Positions 16,001-25,759 of a stretch of 64,000 bases of DNA are shown here, piece after piece (position 1 is the stretch's first letter; each line of letters starts with the position of its first letter). The DNA is from UBA6522 sp965262365 (GTDB taxonomy: Bacteria > Pseudomonadota > Gammaproteobacteria > Steroidobacterales > Rariloculaceae), in assembly GCA_965262365.1 (NCBI GenBank), contig OZ253541.1, positions 3,658,001 to 3,722,000 on the forward strand. The letters are read 5' to 3'. Made by a program: the position numbers and the translations under genes. The notes below the pieces were generated by a model. The model did no database searches and had not been told where the DNA came from. It worked only from the letters and a program-made list of their open reading frames with translations.

Positions 16001-17086
16001 CTAGTAGACGCGCGGCACGATTCGCCAGGGCACCTTCTCGCGGTACTGTTCCCAGAGGTGCCCGTACTTTTCCACACAGCGCTGGTCGTCATCGCGCTCG
16101 CGCGGCAACAACAGCGCAATGTAGTACAAGGGGTAGAGCCATGGACCAGGCACCAGCAACCAGCCCAGCGACAGGGCCAGCCCGCAGGCCATCAGGATTT
16201 CACCCAGGTAGTTGACGTGCCGCGATACGCCCCAGAAGCCGCTGTAGAGCACGCGGCTTTCGCCATCCGAGAACGCCTTCGGCGCCAACCGGCCAAGAAA
16301 AACCGTTTCGGGATTTCGCTTGAAGGTGTATTTCTGCATGTTCGAGCCCCTCGACAGCGACCAGCCGGCAAAGAAGACCAGCGCAGCAACGGCCGGCAGC
16401 CAGGCGGGCGAATTCGGATTGGCGAGATCGGCGACGGACCACAGCCCCACCGCATAGAAATACGGGTACCACGACAGGCAACCCCAGACCAGCTTGAAGC
16501 CCACGCGTTCAGCGAATAGATCGTAGGTATAGAGGTGCACGCGTTCGAAGATCAGGTAGTCGCAGACGAACCAGGTGAAGAGCGCGACGTACAGCGCCAC
16601 ACCCGGCGAGGGATCTTCCGGAAAGGTGAGAAAGTGGTGCGCCGCGAACGCGAGCAGGTTGAGTTCCAGCAGCACGGCGCCGACAAGATACAGGAACATC
16701 TTCGCGTCGACGCGTCCGTTGAACATTTGCGGATTCTTGCGCCTGCCCAGATAGATTTCCGAGAGGAGGGAGCCGCCCCTGCTCGGCGCCGACAGCACCA
16801 CCGCGGCGGAGACGAGCAGGCCCAGGGCAAACGCGCCTGCCGCACCCGACCAGCGATGCGTCCACAGCCAGTCCCAGGGCATGACGCCTGCATAGCCGGC
16901 ACCCAGCCAGGCGCCGACGCTGACCCCCAGCACCAGCGGGCCGTTGAGCCGATAGCCAAGCCGTTCACCGCTGTGTTCATCGCGCACGTAGCCTTCGACA
17001 CGGCGCGCCGGCAGCATGAGGTGCAGCACTAAAATACCCGCGTAGATCAGCCACGGGGCGAAGAAGCCCGGCAGGAGATCGATCAC
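16001..17086 (-). CDS. ERG4/ERG24-type (delta14/delta7) sterol reductase-like membrane protein
   Basis: A 361-residue polytopic membrane protein of the ERG4/ERG24 family. The NADPH/sterol signatures are clear: NPQMFNGRVDAKMF, LYSGFWGVSRHVNYLGEILM near residue 270, and RDDDQRCVEKYGHLWEQY followed by a RIVPRVY terminus. Eukaryotic members reduce the C14 or C7 double bond of sterols; bacterial members are uncommon. The GTG start overlaps the SDR stop (GTGA), so translation is coupled to the SDR. A longer open frame to 17473 only shadows the SDR gene. The true bacterial substrate (sterol, hopanoid-like or other isoprenoid) cannot be read here. Confidence 0.88.
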   Translation of the reverse strand: MIDLLPGFFAPWLIYAGILVLHLMLPARRVEGYVRDEHSGERLGYRLNGPLVLGVSVGAWLGAGYAGVMPWDWLWTHRWSGAAGAFALGLLVSAAVVLSAPSRGGSLLSEIYLGRRKNPQMFNGRVDAKMFLYLVGAVLLELNLLAFAAHHFLTFPEDPSPGVALYVALFTWFVCDYLIFERVHLYTYDLFAERVGFKLVWGCLSWYPYFYAVGLWSVADLANPNSPAWLPAVAALVFFAGWSLSRGSNMQKYTFKRNPETVFLGRLAPKAFSDGESRVLYSGFWGVSRHVNYLGEILMACGLALSLGWLLVPGPWLYPLYYIALLLPRERDDDQRCVEKYGHLWEQYREKVPWRIVPRVY

Positions 17087-17868
17087 GACAGACGCTCGGT
17101 ATTCTTCGCGATGAGCCGGATCGCCGCCTTGCGTGTCAGCAGACGTCCGATGAGCTGTGCCGATAGCCGGTTGATCAATCCGGGGACGAATCGCGGTCCC
17201 TTGCCCAGGGCGTCGAGCGTCTGCCTCGCGGCCTCGTCGGGAGCCAGCATTCCCGGAGATTTCCGATCCGTCGAAGCAAGATAACCTGGCGTAGGCATCG
17301 CGCCGGCACAGCAGACGGAAACATCGATACCCTGCTCGCCCAGTTCGCCCCACAGGGCTTCGGCGAGGATGATGTTGAACGCCTTGCTGGCCGAATAGGC
17401 GCCCACGCGCGGAGCACCTTGCAGCCCCGCCAGCGATGACACCAGCACCACCGCACCGCGCCCGCGGTCGCACATGGCGGGCAACAACGCCCGCGCCAGC
17501 AGGAGCGGGCCGCGCACGTTGACGCGGACCAACTGTTCGAGCGCCTCCTCCTCGACCTCCAGGAATTGGCCCACGGGTACGAAAGCCGCGTTGTAGATCA
17601 GAATTCCCAGGTCGAGGTCGGCGACGGCGTTCCCGATCGCCTCGGCGAAATCCTGCTCGGCCAGATCCAGCACCAGGCAGCGGGATTCGACGCCGAATTC
17701 CGAGGACAACCGCGCCGCGAGTTCCTCAAGCCGGTCACCGCGACGCGAAACCAGCACGACGTTCATGCCCCGCCTGGCAAGTTCGGTCGCAAACGAAGCG
17801 CCGAATCCCTGCGAAGCGCCCGCCACCAGGGCCCACGCTCCGTAGCGGGCCCGCAAGGATTTGCTCAT
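17083..17868 (-). CDS. Short-chain dehydrogenase/reductase
   Basis: A 261-residue SDR. WALVAGASQGFGASFATEL is the cofactor-binding loop, VVLVSRRGDRLEEL suggests NADP(H), and ILIYNAAFVPVG stands at the NAG motif. The catalytic residues are in VVLVSSLAGLQGAPRVGAYS plus ASKAFN (Ser, Tyr, Lys). It belongs to the broad SDR-classical/DltE-like group, so the substrate is undefined. Its ATG overlaps the adk stop and its stop overlaps the sterol-reductase start, giving a tightly coupled trio. Confidence 0.88.
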   Translation of the reverse strand: MSKSLRARYGAWALVAGASQGFGASFATELARRGMNVVLVSRRGDRLEELAARLSSEFGVESRCLVLDLAEQDFAEAIGNAVADLDLGILIYNAAFVPVGQFLEVEEEALEQLVRVNVRGPLLLARALLPAMCDRGRGAVVLVSSLAGLQGAPRVGAYSASKAFNIILAEALWGELGEQGIDVSVCCAGAMPTPGYLASTDRKSPGMLAPDEAARQTLDALGKGPRFVPGLINRLSAQLIGRLLTRKAAIRLIAKNTERLS

Positions 17869-18533
17869 GGGTCAGTTCCAAAGGGCGCTGCGCCGGCGAG
17901 AGCGTCGACGAGCCCGGCGTAGACCTCGTCAATGTAGCCGTCAGCTCTCACTACGCTCAGCAGGTTGCGCCCGCGATAGTACTCAATCAACGGCTCTGTC
18001 TGGCGCCGGTAGACTTCCATGCGATTGTTGATGGTTTCCTCAAGGTCATCGTCCCGCTGCAGGAGTTCTCCACCCGCGTCAATGCATGCCTTGAGTTCTT
18101 CGGGGGGCGAAAAGTGGATGTTCAGCAGTTTTCCTGTCTTCGAACAGGTGCGACGGCCCGTGAGCCGCTTCATCAGCAGTTCGTGGGGCACATCCATGAG
18201 CACGGCCGCATCCAGCGTCTGGCCGAGTTCCGCCAAAACGGCGTCCAGGGCCTCGGCCTGAACCAGGTTTCTGGGAAAGCCGTCGAGTATGTAGGCACGG
18301 CCGGCGTCGTCGGAGCCGAGCCGGTCCTTGATGATGCCGAGCACCACCTCGTCGGCCACCAACTCACCAGCGTCCATCGCCGCCTTGGCGCGTAATCCCA
18401 TGGCGGTGCAGGCGCTGACCGCATCCCGCAGCAAATCACCTGTGGATACCTGAGGCCAGCCCCGGTCCTTCTGCAAGCGCTTCGCCTGCGTACCCTTTCC
18501 CGAGCCCGGTGCGCCGAGCAAGACAATTCGCAT
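17865..18533 (-). CDS. adk: Adenylate kinase
   Basis: A 222-residue adenylate kinase, which interconverts ATP + AMP and 2 ADP in the cytoplasm. MRIVLLGAPGSGKGTQAKRL is the P-loop, STGDLLRDAVSACTAMG the AMP-binding region, and YILDGFPRNLVQAEAL the conserved DGFPR segment. The LID segment after TGRRTCSKTGKLLNIHFS is of the long type. Length is normal for long-form Adk. A frame runs further upstream to 18764, but the ATG at 18533 gives the canonical start. It is the first gene of an unusual operon of lipid/sterol-like modification genes. Confidence 0.94.
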   Translation of the reverse strand: MRIVLLGAPGSGKGTQAKRLQKDRGWPQVSTGDLLRDAVSACTAMGLRAKAAMDAGELVADEVVLGIIKDRLGSDDAGRAYILDGFPRNLVQAEALDAVLAELGQTLDAAVLMDVPHELLMKRLTGRRTCSKTGKLLNIHFSPPEELKACIDAGGELLQRDDDLEETINNRMEVYRRQTEPLIEYYRGRNLLSVVRADGYIDEVYAGLVDALAGAAPFGTDP

Positions 18534-18586
18534 GCAGTCCTCCGATTCCCCTGGTGGCTGGACGGGCAGCCTCTGCCGGCCAATTC

Positions 18587-20188
18587 TTACACGGTCACGG
18601 CATTCGAGTGGAGTCGTTCCACCTGGTACCAGGCAGACTCCACCGCACCGGCCTGCCAACCGGTCAGGTAGCTGAGATAAGCCCCGGCGAAGTACACGCG
18701 CCCCTGGGGCTCCAGGAGAACCGGGAAATGCTCCCGTCGCGCTTCGTCCGACCAGCTCTCCCAACCCCCGAGACTGTGCGGCACACGCTTCCAGTCCACC
18801 GACAACGCCTTGCCATCGAAGTGGCTGCGGAACTGACCGGGATGCAGCTTCTCGCCGTTCGCCAGACCGCGCTCGGTGCGCTGCCCGTGGTCCATGGCGC
18901 CGACTGAAACTGCGGTATCGCCGAACACGTAGTACCCCTGAACGATCCCCTTCCGGCTCAGGAAACCATGGGAGGGATAGATGAGTGAGCTGCCGGGTGT
19001 ATCCGTCTGGCTGGAACCTCCGAAGATGGCGTCGTCCTCTTCCCAGAATCGGCGGTTCATCTGCAGGGCGAGCTTGCCAACCTGGGACTGTGTAGCTGCA
19101 GCGATGGCCGCGTTGCAGCGGTCGGACAGATTGTTGGGGATGTTCCTCATCACCGCGAGCGGTATCGTCGTCACGCAGTAGTCGCCGGTCGCTGTGGCCA
19201 TGTCGCCGGTCAGCGCGTCCCGGTAGCGGACCTGCACCTCCTGCTCGTTCTGGCGCAACTCCCGGACCTCCGCGTGGTAGGTGATCAGGTGGCCGACACG
19301 TTCCTCGAACGCAGCCGCAATACGATCCATGCCGCCCACCGGCTGAAGCATCGTATAGGGTCGTTCAAACGAGGAAACGGCGCTGAAGGTGTTGCCGAGC
19401 CCCGACTGGAGCAGCTCCTTCAGGGCCAGCGCTTCGGAGGGCTGCCCGGGCTCCAGGGGGCCGGCGAAATCCACCGCCCAACCCCTCTCGGTCGTTCCCT
19501 TGTAGGCGAGGTCGTTCGGATCGAGATAGCCCTCGGCCACGAGATACTCAATGAGTTGTTCCTTGTCGTCGCCCGTCAATTCGCCATCAAGCGCGCCTTG
19601 ATCGGCCAATTTGGCCAGAAGCTCGGAGGTATGGCCCCGCATGTCCATCATGACTTCGCGGCGGCGGACGCGGCGCCCGGCCAGCGGGCCTTCTGCGTTC
19701 TCGTACAGGAGGTATGTGGACTCGTTCGAGCTGATCAGGGTCTGCATGGGGATGCCGAACCTGCGGCAGTAATGGAACAATGACTTGTGGTGAGCCGGAA
19801 TTCGCCAGGGGGCGGTATTGAACCACTGCCCCTCATCGAATTCGCACACCTGGGATTCACCGCCCACCTCCTCTAGCCGGAAGCCGTGGCGGGCCGTCTG
19901 GCAACGGCCGCCGGCAAAGGATCGCGCCTCGATGATTCGGCAGTCGTAGCCCCGTTCCGTCAGTTCGTATGCCATGATCAGGCCGGCGATTCCGGCCCCC
20001 AGGATGAGCACCCGAGTTCCGTCGGCTCTGCCGCTCAGGGCCGGGGGCGCGGTCGCTGCCGATGCAATACTCATGTCCCATGCATCCAGGGCCGCCATCA
20101 CGGCAGAGAGTCCGCTGACGGACGCGAATCCCTGCAGGAACTCACGCTTCGTGAGGATCAGGGAATCCTGGTTGTTTCCACTCTGCAT
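18587..20188 (-). CDS. Flavin-dependent monoamine oxidase-like protein
   Basis: A 533-residue FAD-dependent amine oxidase. VLILGAGIAGLIMAYEL and IIEARSFAGGRCQT form the dinucleotide-binding fold and GG doublet, and QPVGGMDRIAAAFEERVG is typical of the MAO/LAAO group. The C terminus has the FAD-closing segment GRVYFAGAYLSYLTGWQAGAVESA. The N terminus holds TKREFLQGFASVSGLSAVMA, which resembles a twin-arginine signal with KR for RR, so periplasmic export is possible. I chose the ATG at 20188; a frame to 20293 would run into the divergent pfp leader. It would oxidise an amine or L-amino acid, releasing H2O2 and ammonia. Confidence 0.86.
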   Translation of the reverse strand: MQSGNNQDSLILTKREFLQGFASVSGLSAVMAALDAWDMSIASAATAPPALSGRADGTRVLILGAGIAGLIMAYELTERGYDCRIIEARSFAGGRCQTARHGFRLEEVGGESQVCEFDEGQWFNTAPWRIPAHHKSLFHYCRRFGIPMQTLISSNESTYLLYENAEGPLAGRRVRRREVMMDMRGHTSELLAKLADQGALDGELTGDDKEQLIEYLVAEGYLDPNDLAYKGTTERGWAVDFAGPLEPGQPSEALALKELLQSGLGNTFSAVSSFERPYTMLQPVGGMDRIAAAFEERVGHLITYHAEVRELRQNEQEVQVRYRDALTGDMATATGDYCVTTIPLAVMRNIPNNLSDRCNAAIAAATQSQVGKLALQMNRRFWEEDDAIFGGSSQTDTPGSSLIYPSHGFLSRKGIVQGYYVFGDTAVSVGAMDHGQRTERGLANGEKLHPGQFRSHFDGKALSVDWKRVPHSLGGWESWSDEARREHFPVLLEPQGRVYFAGAYLSYLTGWQAGAVESAWYQVERLHSNAVTV

Positions 20189-20306
20189 TGCCGCGTCCCA
20201 TAAGCTGCCGCCCGTAAGCTCCAATCCAATGTTACACCCGACGAAACCGTCCGGCGGCTCTGGTATTCTCCGCGCCTGAGTACCCTCGTTCACCGGGAGA
20301 AATGTC

Positions 20307-21566
20307 TTGAAACAGAACGGATTCTACGCGCAGTCCGGCGGGGTGACCGCCGTCATCAACGTCTCGGCTTGCGGCGTGCTCGAGACCGCGCGCAGGAACA
20401 GCGACCGAATCGGCAAGATATATGCCGGTCGCAACGGCATCATCGGCGCGCTTACCGAAGACATGATCGACACCAGCCGGGAGACCGACGAGGCGATCGC
20501 GGCATTGCGCCACACACCGGGCGGCGCGTTCGGCTCCGCGAGATACAAGCTCAAGGGACTGGACGAGAACCGCGCCGAATACGAACGCCTGATCGAAGTG
20601 TTCAAGGCCCACGACATCGGCTATTTCTTCTACAACGGCGGCGGCGATTCCATGGACACCGCGCACAAGGTGTCGCAGCTGGGCAGCGAGCTCGGCTTTC
20701 CCGTGAAGTGCGTAGGCATCCCCAAGACTGTCGATAACGACCTGCCCGTGACCGACAACTGCCCTGGTTTCGGTTCGGTGGCGAAGTACATTGCCGTATC
20801 GACGATGGAAGCCGCTCTCGATGTAGCGTCGATGGCCAGGACATCAACCAAGGTCTTCATTCTGGAGGTCATGGGCCGGCACGCGGGCTGGATCGCCGCG
20901 GCGGCCGGCCTGGCGGGCAGGGATCCGGGCAGCGCGCCTCACATCATTCTGTTCCCCGAAATCCCGTTTGACCAGGCGCGCTTTCTGCAACGCGTCAACA
21001 AGTGTGTACAGCGGTACGAGTACTGCGTCGTGGCGGTCTCGGAAGGCACTCGCAATCCCGACGGCCGCTTCCTGGCTGAAGCGGGAAGCCGCGACGCCTT
21101 TGGCCACGCTCAACTGGGCGGCGTCGCGTCAACAGTGGCCAACATGGTCAAGTCGGAACTCGGCCTGAAGTACCACTACGCGGTCGCAGACTACCTACAG
21201 CGCTCAGCGCGGCACATCGCCTCGAAGGCCGACGTCGAGCAAGCGTATGCCGTGGGAGCAAGGGCCGTGGAACTGGCGCTTGACGGTCACACCGCCATCA
21301 TGACGACCATCGTGCGCACGTCGGATAAACCCTATCGCTGGAAAATCGGCCACGTCCCGCTCGACCAGGTCGCCAACCAGGAAAAGATGATGCCCCGGGA
21401 TTTCATCACCGAAGACGGATTTCACATTACCGAGGCGTGCCGGCGTTACCTGGAACCCTTGATCCAGGGCGAGGACTACCCGCCCTACCTGGACGGACTC
21501 CCCCGTTACGGTGGACTTCGAAACGTTCCGGTTTCACCGCGGCTGGCTCCAGGCGCCAAAGGCTGA
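20307..21566 (+). CDS. pfp: Pyrophosphate-dependent 6-phosphofructokinase
   Basis: A 419-residue phosphofructokinase of the PPi-dependent group. QSGGVTAVINVSACGVLETA opens the fold, YNGGGDSMDTAHKVS is the phosphoryl-donor loop, and GIPKTVDNDLPVTD has Lys where ATP-dependent enzymes have Gly. The GGGDS/PKTVDND combination is diagnostic of PPi use. It catalyses reversible phosphorylation of fructose 6-phosphate with PPi. The start is TTG at 20307, supported by a GGGAG ribosome site 7-8 bases upstream. A Na+/solute symporter gene follows after 2 bases. Confidence 0.93.
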   Translation: MKQNGFYAQSGGVTAVINVSACGVLETARRNSDRIGKIYAGRNGIIGALTEDMIDTSRETDEAIAALRHTPGGAFGSARYKLKGLDENRAEYERLIEVFKAHDIGYFFYNGGGDSMDTAHKVSQLGSELGFPVKCVGIPKTVDNDLPVTDNCPGFGSVAKYIAVSTMEAALDVASMARTSTKVFILEVMGRHAGWIAAAAGLAGRDPGSAPHIILFPEIPFDQARFLQRVNKCVQRYEYCVVAVSEGTRNPDGRFLAEAGSRDAFGHAQLGGVASTVANMVKSELGLKYHYAVADYLQRSARHIASKADVEQAYAVGARAVELALDGHTAIMTTIVRTSDKPYRWKIGHVPLDQVANQEKMMPRDFITEDGFHITEACRRYLEPLIQGEDYPPYLDGLPRYGGLRNVPVSPRLAPGAKG

Positions 21567-21568
21567 CA

Positions 21569-22978
21569 GTGGAACAGACGACGATCATCCTGGCGACGTT
21601 GGTGCTCTACCAGCTGACGTTGATCGGTATCGGATTCTGGGCCAGAGCGCGAACGCGAACCAACGAGGATTTCTTTCTCGGCGGGCGGGCACTGGGCCCC
21701 ATCGTCGGCGGCATCAGCTATTCGTGCAGCGCCTCGTCCGCGTTTGCGTTGCTGGGCCTCAGCGGCGCGTCCTACGTCATCGGTGTATCCGCTTTCTGGA
21801 TCATCTGCGGGTCGATCATCGGCGCGACCTTGTCGTGGGTCTGGATTGCACCCCGCCTCATGGCCTTTTCAAACCGTCATCAGCACCTGACCTTGACCGA
21901 TGCGCTGGTACACAACTGCAGCGGCACGATGCGGACAGTCATCGTGCGTACTGCCTCGGTCATCATCGTTTTCACGTTCGTGTTCTACGTCGCCGCGCAG
22001 TTTCAGGGCGCCGGAAACACGTTTTCCTCAACATTCAACCTGCCGATGATGGAAAGTATCCTTATCGGTGCGACGATCATCGCGATCTATACGCTGCTCG
22101 GTGGCTTCTGGGCGGTCAGCGTCACGGACACCTTGCAGGGGCTGTTGATGGCGTTCACCGCGATCTTGTTGCCGATCGTCGCGCTTGTCGAGATTGGTGG
22201 CTTCGGCGAATTCCTCACACAGCTACTGGCGGTGAGCTCGCCGCAACAACTCAGTTGGACAGCCGGCAACGCAGGGCTGCTCGCGGTGGGAGTGATCATC
22301 GGCAGCCTGAGCATCAGCTTCGGGGCCTACGGTCAACCGCACATCATGGTTCGCTATATGGCCATGCGCGACGAGAAGGCGCTGCGGCAGGCGGGCATTA
22401 TTTCGGTCGCCTGGTATGTCGTCGTGTATGTCGGGATGTGCTCACTCGGGCTTATGGGGCACATACTGGTTCCGATTACGGACAATCCGGAGAGCATATT
22501 CTTCGTGCTGACCGCGAACCTGTTTCCTCCCGTGCTTGCCGGAATTCTGTTGGCTGCGGTCCTTTCTGCCGTGATGTCGACGGCCGACAGTCAGCTGCTT
22601 GTTTCCGGGTCGGCTATCGCCCACGATCTCGGCATCAGCACGGGTGATGCAAGGCACAAGTTGCTGATATCGCGAATTGCGATCATCGTTCTCGTCCTGC
22701 TGTCATCGCTCGTGGCGTTGTACCTGCCCGAGACGATTTTCAGCCGTGTCCTGGTTGCGTGGGTCGCGCTGGGTGCCGCGTTTGGGCCAACACTGATTTT
22801 CAGACTCGCGGGGATCCCCTTGAATCCATCCGGCGTGCTGCTGTCAATCGTGACGGGATTTGTGGCAGCTTCGACGTTCTATCTGATGCCGGACACGCCA
22901 GGGGACATACTCGAACGATTGGTGCCGTTCGTTCTGGCGACAGTTGTGTTGTTCATCTTGCGAGAACGACCCACGTAG
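21569..22978 (+). CDS. Sodium:solute symporter (SSS/PutP family)
   Basis: A 469-residue inner-membrane protein with about 12-13 hydrophobic segments. The family pattern is clear: GFWARARTRTNEDFFLGGRA after helix 1, GGISYSCSASSAFALLGLSG in helix 2, and GQPHIMVRYMAMRDEKALRQ in the middle. AAVLSAVMSTADSQLLVSGS carries the Na2-site serines. The layout is closest to PutP-type proline or osmolyte transporters, but the substrate cannot be fixed. The GTG start at 21569 lies 2 bases after pfp, so the pair is probably one transcript. The frame extends upstream but only inside pfp. Confidence 0.9.
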   Translation: MEQTTIILATLVLYQLTLIGIGFWARARTRTNEDFFLGGRALGPIVGGISYSCSASSAFALLGLSGASYVIGVSAFWIICGSIIGATLSWVWIAPRLMAFSNRHQHLTLTDALVHNCSGTMRTVIVRTASVIIVFTFVFYVAAQFQGAGNTFSSTFNLPMMESILIGATIIAIYTLLGGFWAVSVTDTLQGLLMAFTAILLPIVALVEIGGFGEFLTQLLAVSSPQQLSWTAGNAGLLAVGVIIGSLSISFGAYGQPHIMVRYMAMRDEKALRQAGIISVAWYVVVYVGMCSLGLMGHILVPITDNPESIFFVLTANLFPPVLAGILLAAVLSAVMSTADSQLLVSGSAIAHDLGISTGDARHKLLISRIAIIVLVLLSSLVALYLPETIFSRVLVAWVALGAAFGPTLIFRLAGIPLNPSGVLLSIVTGFVAASTFYLMPDTPGDILERLVPFVLATVVLFILRERPT

Positions 22979-23045
22979 CAAGCGCTGTCCGCTGGAGCGC
23001 CCTCGCTACGCATTCGAATAAGGTGTTCGGGCTTCGGACCCGAGT

Positions 23046-23075
23046 GCGACCGACTCACCTGAGCGAGCCGGTCGC
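23046..23075. terminator. Hairpin between convergent symporter and receptor genes
   Basis: GCGACCG (23046-23052) pairs with CGGTCGC (23069-23075), with a possible inner CTCA/TGAG pairing. It lies in the 114-bp gap between two converging genes. No T-run follows, so strength is uncertain. Confidence 0.4.
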
Positions 23076-23092
23076 AATCCGGTAGTGGTCGA

Positions 23093-25654
23093 TCAACGTC
23101 CTCCAACCCAGTGCTGGTAACGCAGATAGGCTTCCCGCGGACGCGAGAGATTGAGCGCCGAGTTGCCGTAATTGCCAGAGAATGAACCGGCCGTCGAGTA
23201 AACGGCATTCGCTGCATTCCTGATGCCGAAGGTCAGCGCCCACTGGTCACTGCCACTGTTGTAGGTGGTGCTCGCATGCACCACGTCGTACGCATCTTCG
23301 CGCATGTCGATTTGCGGCTCGAAACGAAATCGCTGCGCATCGTTATGGATCCAATCGAGACGCGTGACCAGATTTCCGCCTGCGAGCGGCAGCCGATGGG
23401 TAACACCGATCGTGTAGTTCGTCTCGGGTGTATACGGCAAGACCGTTTCCGAAAGCGGAATACAGATTGCGGTGGGGCAATTGGCACTGGAAACCATTTC
23501 GCCACTGCCGTCCGTGAACCCCGGCGCATAGAACGTGTAAACGCCCGACGCCATCGAATCGTTGACGAGCGAATCCACGCTCGCATCGAGCAGGCCGAGC
23601 GTCGCATCGATTCGCAGATTGTCGTTGACGATCCAGAGCGCTTCGACCTCCAGTCCATTGAGTATGCCGAGACCGACATTATTGATTCCCGTACCGCCGC
23701 TGGCCAGATTGGCCGGCCGGCCGGTGACCTGCATATCGTCATACTGAGTCAGGAAAAGAGCGGTATTCAAGCGCAGCGAGCCGTCAAGGACCTCGGTCTT
23801 TGCGCCCAGTTCGAAGCTCGTCACGTATTCGGGATCGAACGCGGGCATGGGATCGGGCAATCCCTCGGGGAAACGGCTCGCAAAACCGCCGTCACGGAAT
23901 CCGGTGGCGTAGGTACCGTAAACCATGGTGGTATCGTTGACGTCATACGCCAGACTGATCATGGGGTCGACTTCGCTCCAACTCGCGCTACCCGTGGCTT
24001 GCTGGCAAACATCGGTGATCTTGTCCCGGGCGATCAGGCCGTCGCCATTCGACGTCGGCCCACCAGGCGGCGTGGAAGTCGTGGCCGTACAGTAGTCGCG
24101 ATGAATCGTCACGTCGAAGGACTTTGCATCCTCCGTCGCCCTTAGACCCGCGGTCAGCTGGAAGGGCTGATCGAAGTGATAGGTGATCTGTCCATAGACC
24201 GCCTGGGATGTATTGTCGATATCCCTGACGATCCGTTGAAAACGCACGCCGGCCGCCTCGTTGCGTCCACCCGGACGCCCCTGGGTCACCCACAACCCGT
24301 TGACACCCACCAGCGATACCACCTCCGTTCCGGTCTCCGCAAAGGCATAGAGCCCGGTCGTATAGTCCAGCTTGCCGTCCAGCGCGTTGCCAACCAGCTG
24401 AAATTCCTGGGAGCGTCCATCTTGATGGAAGTCATCGTTGATATTGGAAAATATCATGATGGCGCTGTAGTCATGATCGTTACGGAAATCCGCCTTGAAC
24501 CCTCGATAGGCGGTGATCGACTTGAACGTACCCACGCCGCTATCGACTTCAACCGTAAGGGCGCCGCCGAGAGTATCGACCTTGTTCGTCGGGTCATCAT
24601 CGCGATTGCCATGGATGTCATGCCAGATGGCCGTAGTTTCGTAGACATCCGGGCCCGGATTATGAACCGGCCCTAAACACCTCTCGTTGGTGAGCCGCCC
24701 TTCCACGGTGGCGCACGCCGGTTCGCCGGAGAATGATGGCCCGCCAAACGGGTTGGTCATCCCCATGGGCGTACCCACATTCCACCAGCCCGCCTGCATG
24801 GCGTCGGCATAGAACGCGCCGGATTTGTCGCCATGGCCGTTCCCCAAGGTTTCCGCAACCATCGGCGAGGGAGCGGCCCGGCTCTTGGTGTAATCGCTGC
24901 TCAAATTGATGCGCACCGAATCGGACGGGAGAAATTCCAGTTGGGCGCGAATGCCGGTGGTGTTGTCATCGCCCAGCCAGAGATCGTCATAGTTCGTCGC
25001 CCGGATGTAGCCGCCTTTCTGGCGCTGCATCAGGGAGACCCTGGCAGCGATGTTGTCGCTGATGGGAATGTTGAATGCGCCGTTGAACTGAGCGTAGTCG
25101 TTCTCGCCGGCAGCGAGCGTCAATTTCGCATCGAAGGCGTCCATGGTCGGCCGCTTGCTGATCAGGTTCAGCGCGCCGGCCAGTGAGTTTCTTCCGAAGA
25201 GCGTGCCCTGTGGGCCGCGCAACACTTCGGCGCGTTCAAGATCCAGCAAATCCATCATGCTGCCGATGGACCGGGCGATATATACGCCATCGACGTAAAC
25301 GCCAACGGCGGGATCGGTATTGATGACGAAATCGGATTGACCGACACCCCGAATGAAAACTGTCGGCGCTGCCGTCAGGCCACTGACAGCAGCCGACTGC
25401 TCGATGTTGACGTTGGGCGTAGCCTGAGAAACATCGGTGATATTCAAGTGCCCGCGCAGGTCCATTTCATCTTCGGAATAGGCGGTCACCGCGATCGGGG
25501 TATCCTGCAGCGATTCTTCCCGCCGTCGTGCCGTCACGACGATTTCCTCTATGGCGAAGCTGTCGGCGGCCGCACCCTGTGCGCTGGCCTGTCCCAACGG
25601 AAGAAAGGACAAGAGCAGCGGCGAAAACAGAAGACCAATTTTTTTGCAACTCAC
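23093..25654 (-). CDS. TonB-dependent outer-membrane receptor
   Basis: An 853-residue TonB-dependent receptor. A Sec signal peptide ends near GQASAQG, followed by the TonB box-like EEIVVTARRREESLQ and a plug domain with TPNVNIEQSA, FIRGVGQSDFV, DPAVGVYVDGVYIAR and EVLRGPQGTLFGRNSLAGAL. The rest is beta-strand-rich barrel ending in an aromatic strand (AYLRYQHWVGG). Such receptors import siderophores, vitamin B12, sugars or other large nutrients using TonB energy. The layout matches the sphingomonad/gammaproteobacterial oar-like group with unassigned substrates. Nothing nearby fixes the ligand. Confidence 0.93.
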   Translation of the reverse strand: MSCKKIGLLFSPLLLSFLPLGQASAQGAAADSFAIEEIVVTARRREESLQDTPIAVTAYSEDEMDLRGHLNITDVSQATPNVNIEQSAAVSGLTAAPTVFIRGVGQSDFVINTDPAVGVYVDGVYIARSIGSMMDLLDLERAEVLRGPQGTLFGRNSLAGALNLISKRPTMDAFDAKLTLAAGENDYAQFNGAFNIPISDNIAARVSLMQRQKGGYIRATNYDDLWLGDDNTTGIRAQLEFLPSDSVRINLSSDYTKSRAAPSPMVAETLGNGHGDKSGAFYADAMQAGWWNVGTPMGMTNPFGGPSFSGEPACATVEGRLTNERCLGPVHNPGPDVYETTAIWHDIHGNRDDDPTNKVDTLGGALTVEVDSGVGTFKSITAYRGFKADFRNDHDYSAIMIFSNINDDFHQDGRSQEFQLVGNALDGKLDYTTGLYAFAETGTEVVSLVGVNGLWVTQGRPGGRNEAAGVRFQRIVRDIDNTSQAVYGQITYHFDQPFQLTAGLRATEDAKSFDVTIHRDYCTATTSTPPGGPTSNGDGLIARDKITDVCQQATGSASWSEVDPMISLAYDVNDTTMVYGTYATGFRDGGFASRFPEGLPDPMPAFDPEYVTSFELGAKTEVLDGSLRLNTALFLTQYDDMQVTGRPANLASGGTGINNVGLGILNGLEVEALWIVNDNLRIDATLGLLDASVDSLVNDSMASGVYTFYAPGFTDGSGEMVSSANCPTAICIPLSETVLPYTPETNYTIGVTHRLPLAGGNLVTRLDWIHNDAQRFRFEPQIDMREDAYDVVHASTTYNSGSDQWALTFGIRNAANAVYSTAGSFSGNYGNSALNLSRPREAYLRYQHWVGGR

Positions 25655-25759
25655 AAGACGTACCTTTTCCTTAAGTCAGCAAGAGAGAAAGCCGAAAATA
25701 CCAGTCAACGAGCGCCAACCGGCGCCGAATAGATCTTGTACCGGGCCACCAAACAAACA

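Noticed and set aside
16001..17473. 490-residue reading of the sterol-reductase-like gene
   Set aside because: The first 129 codons only shadow the SDR gene in another frame; the GTG at 17086 overlaps the SDR stop and starts the membrane protein.
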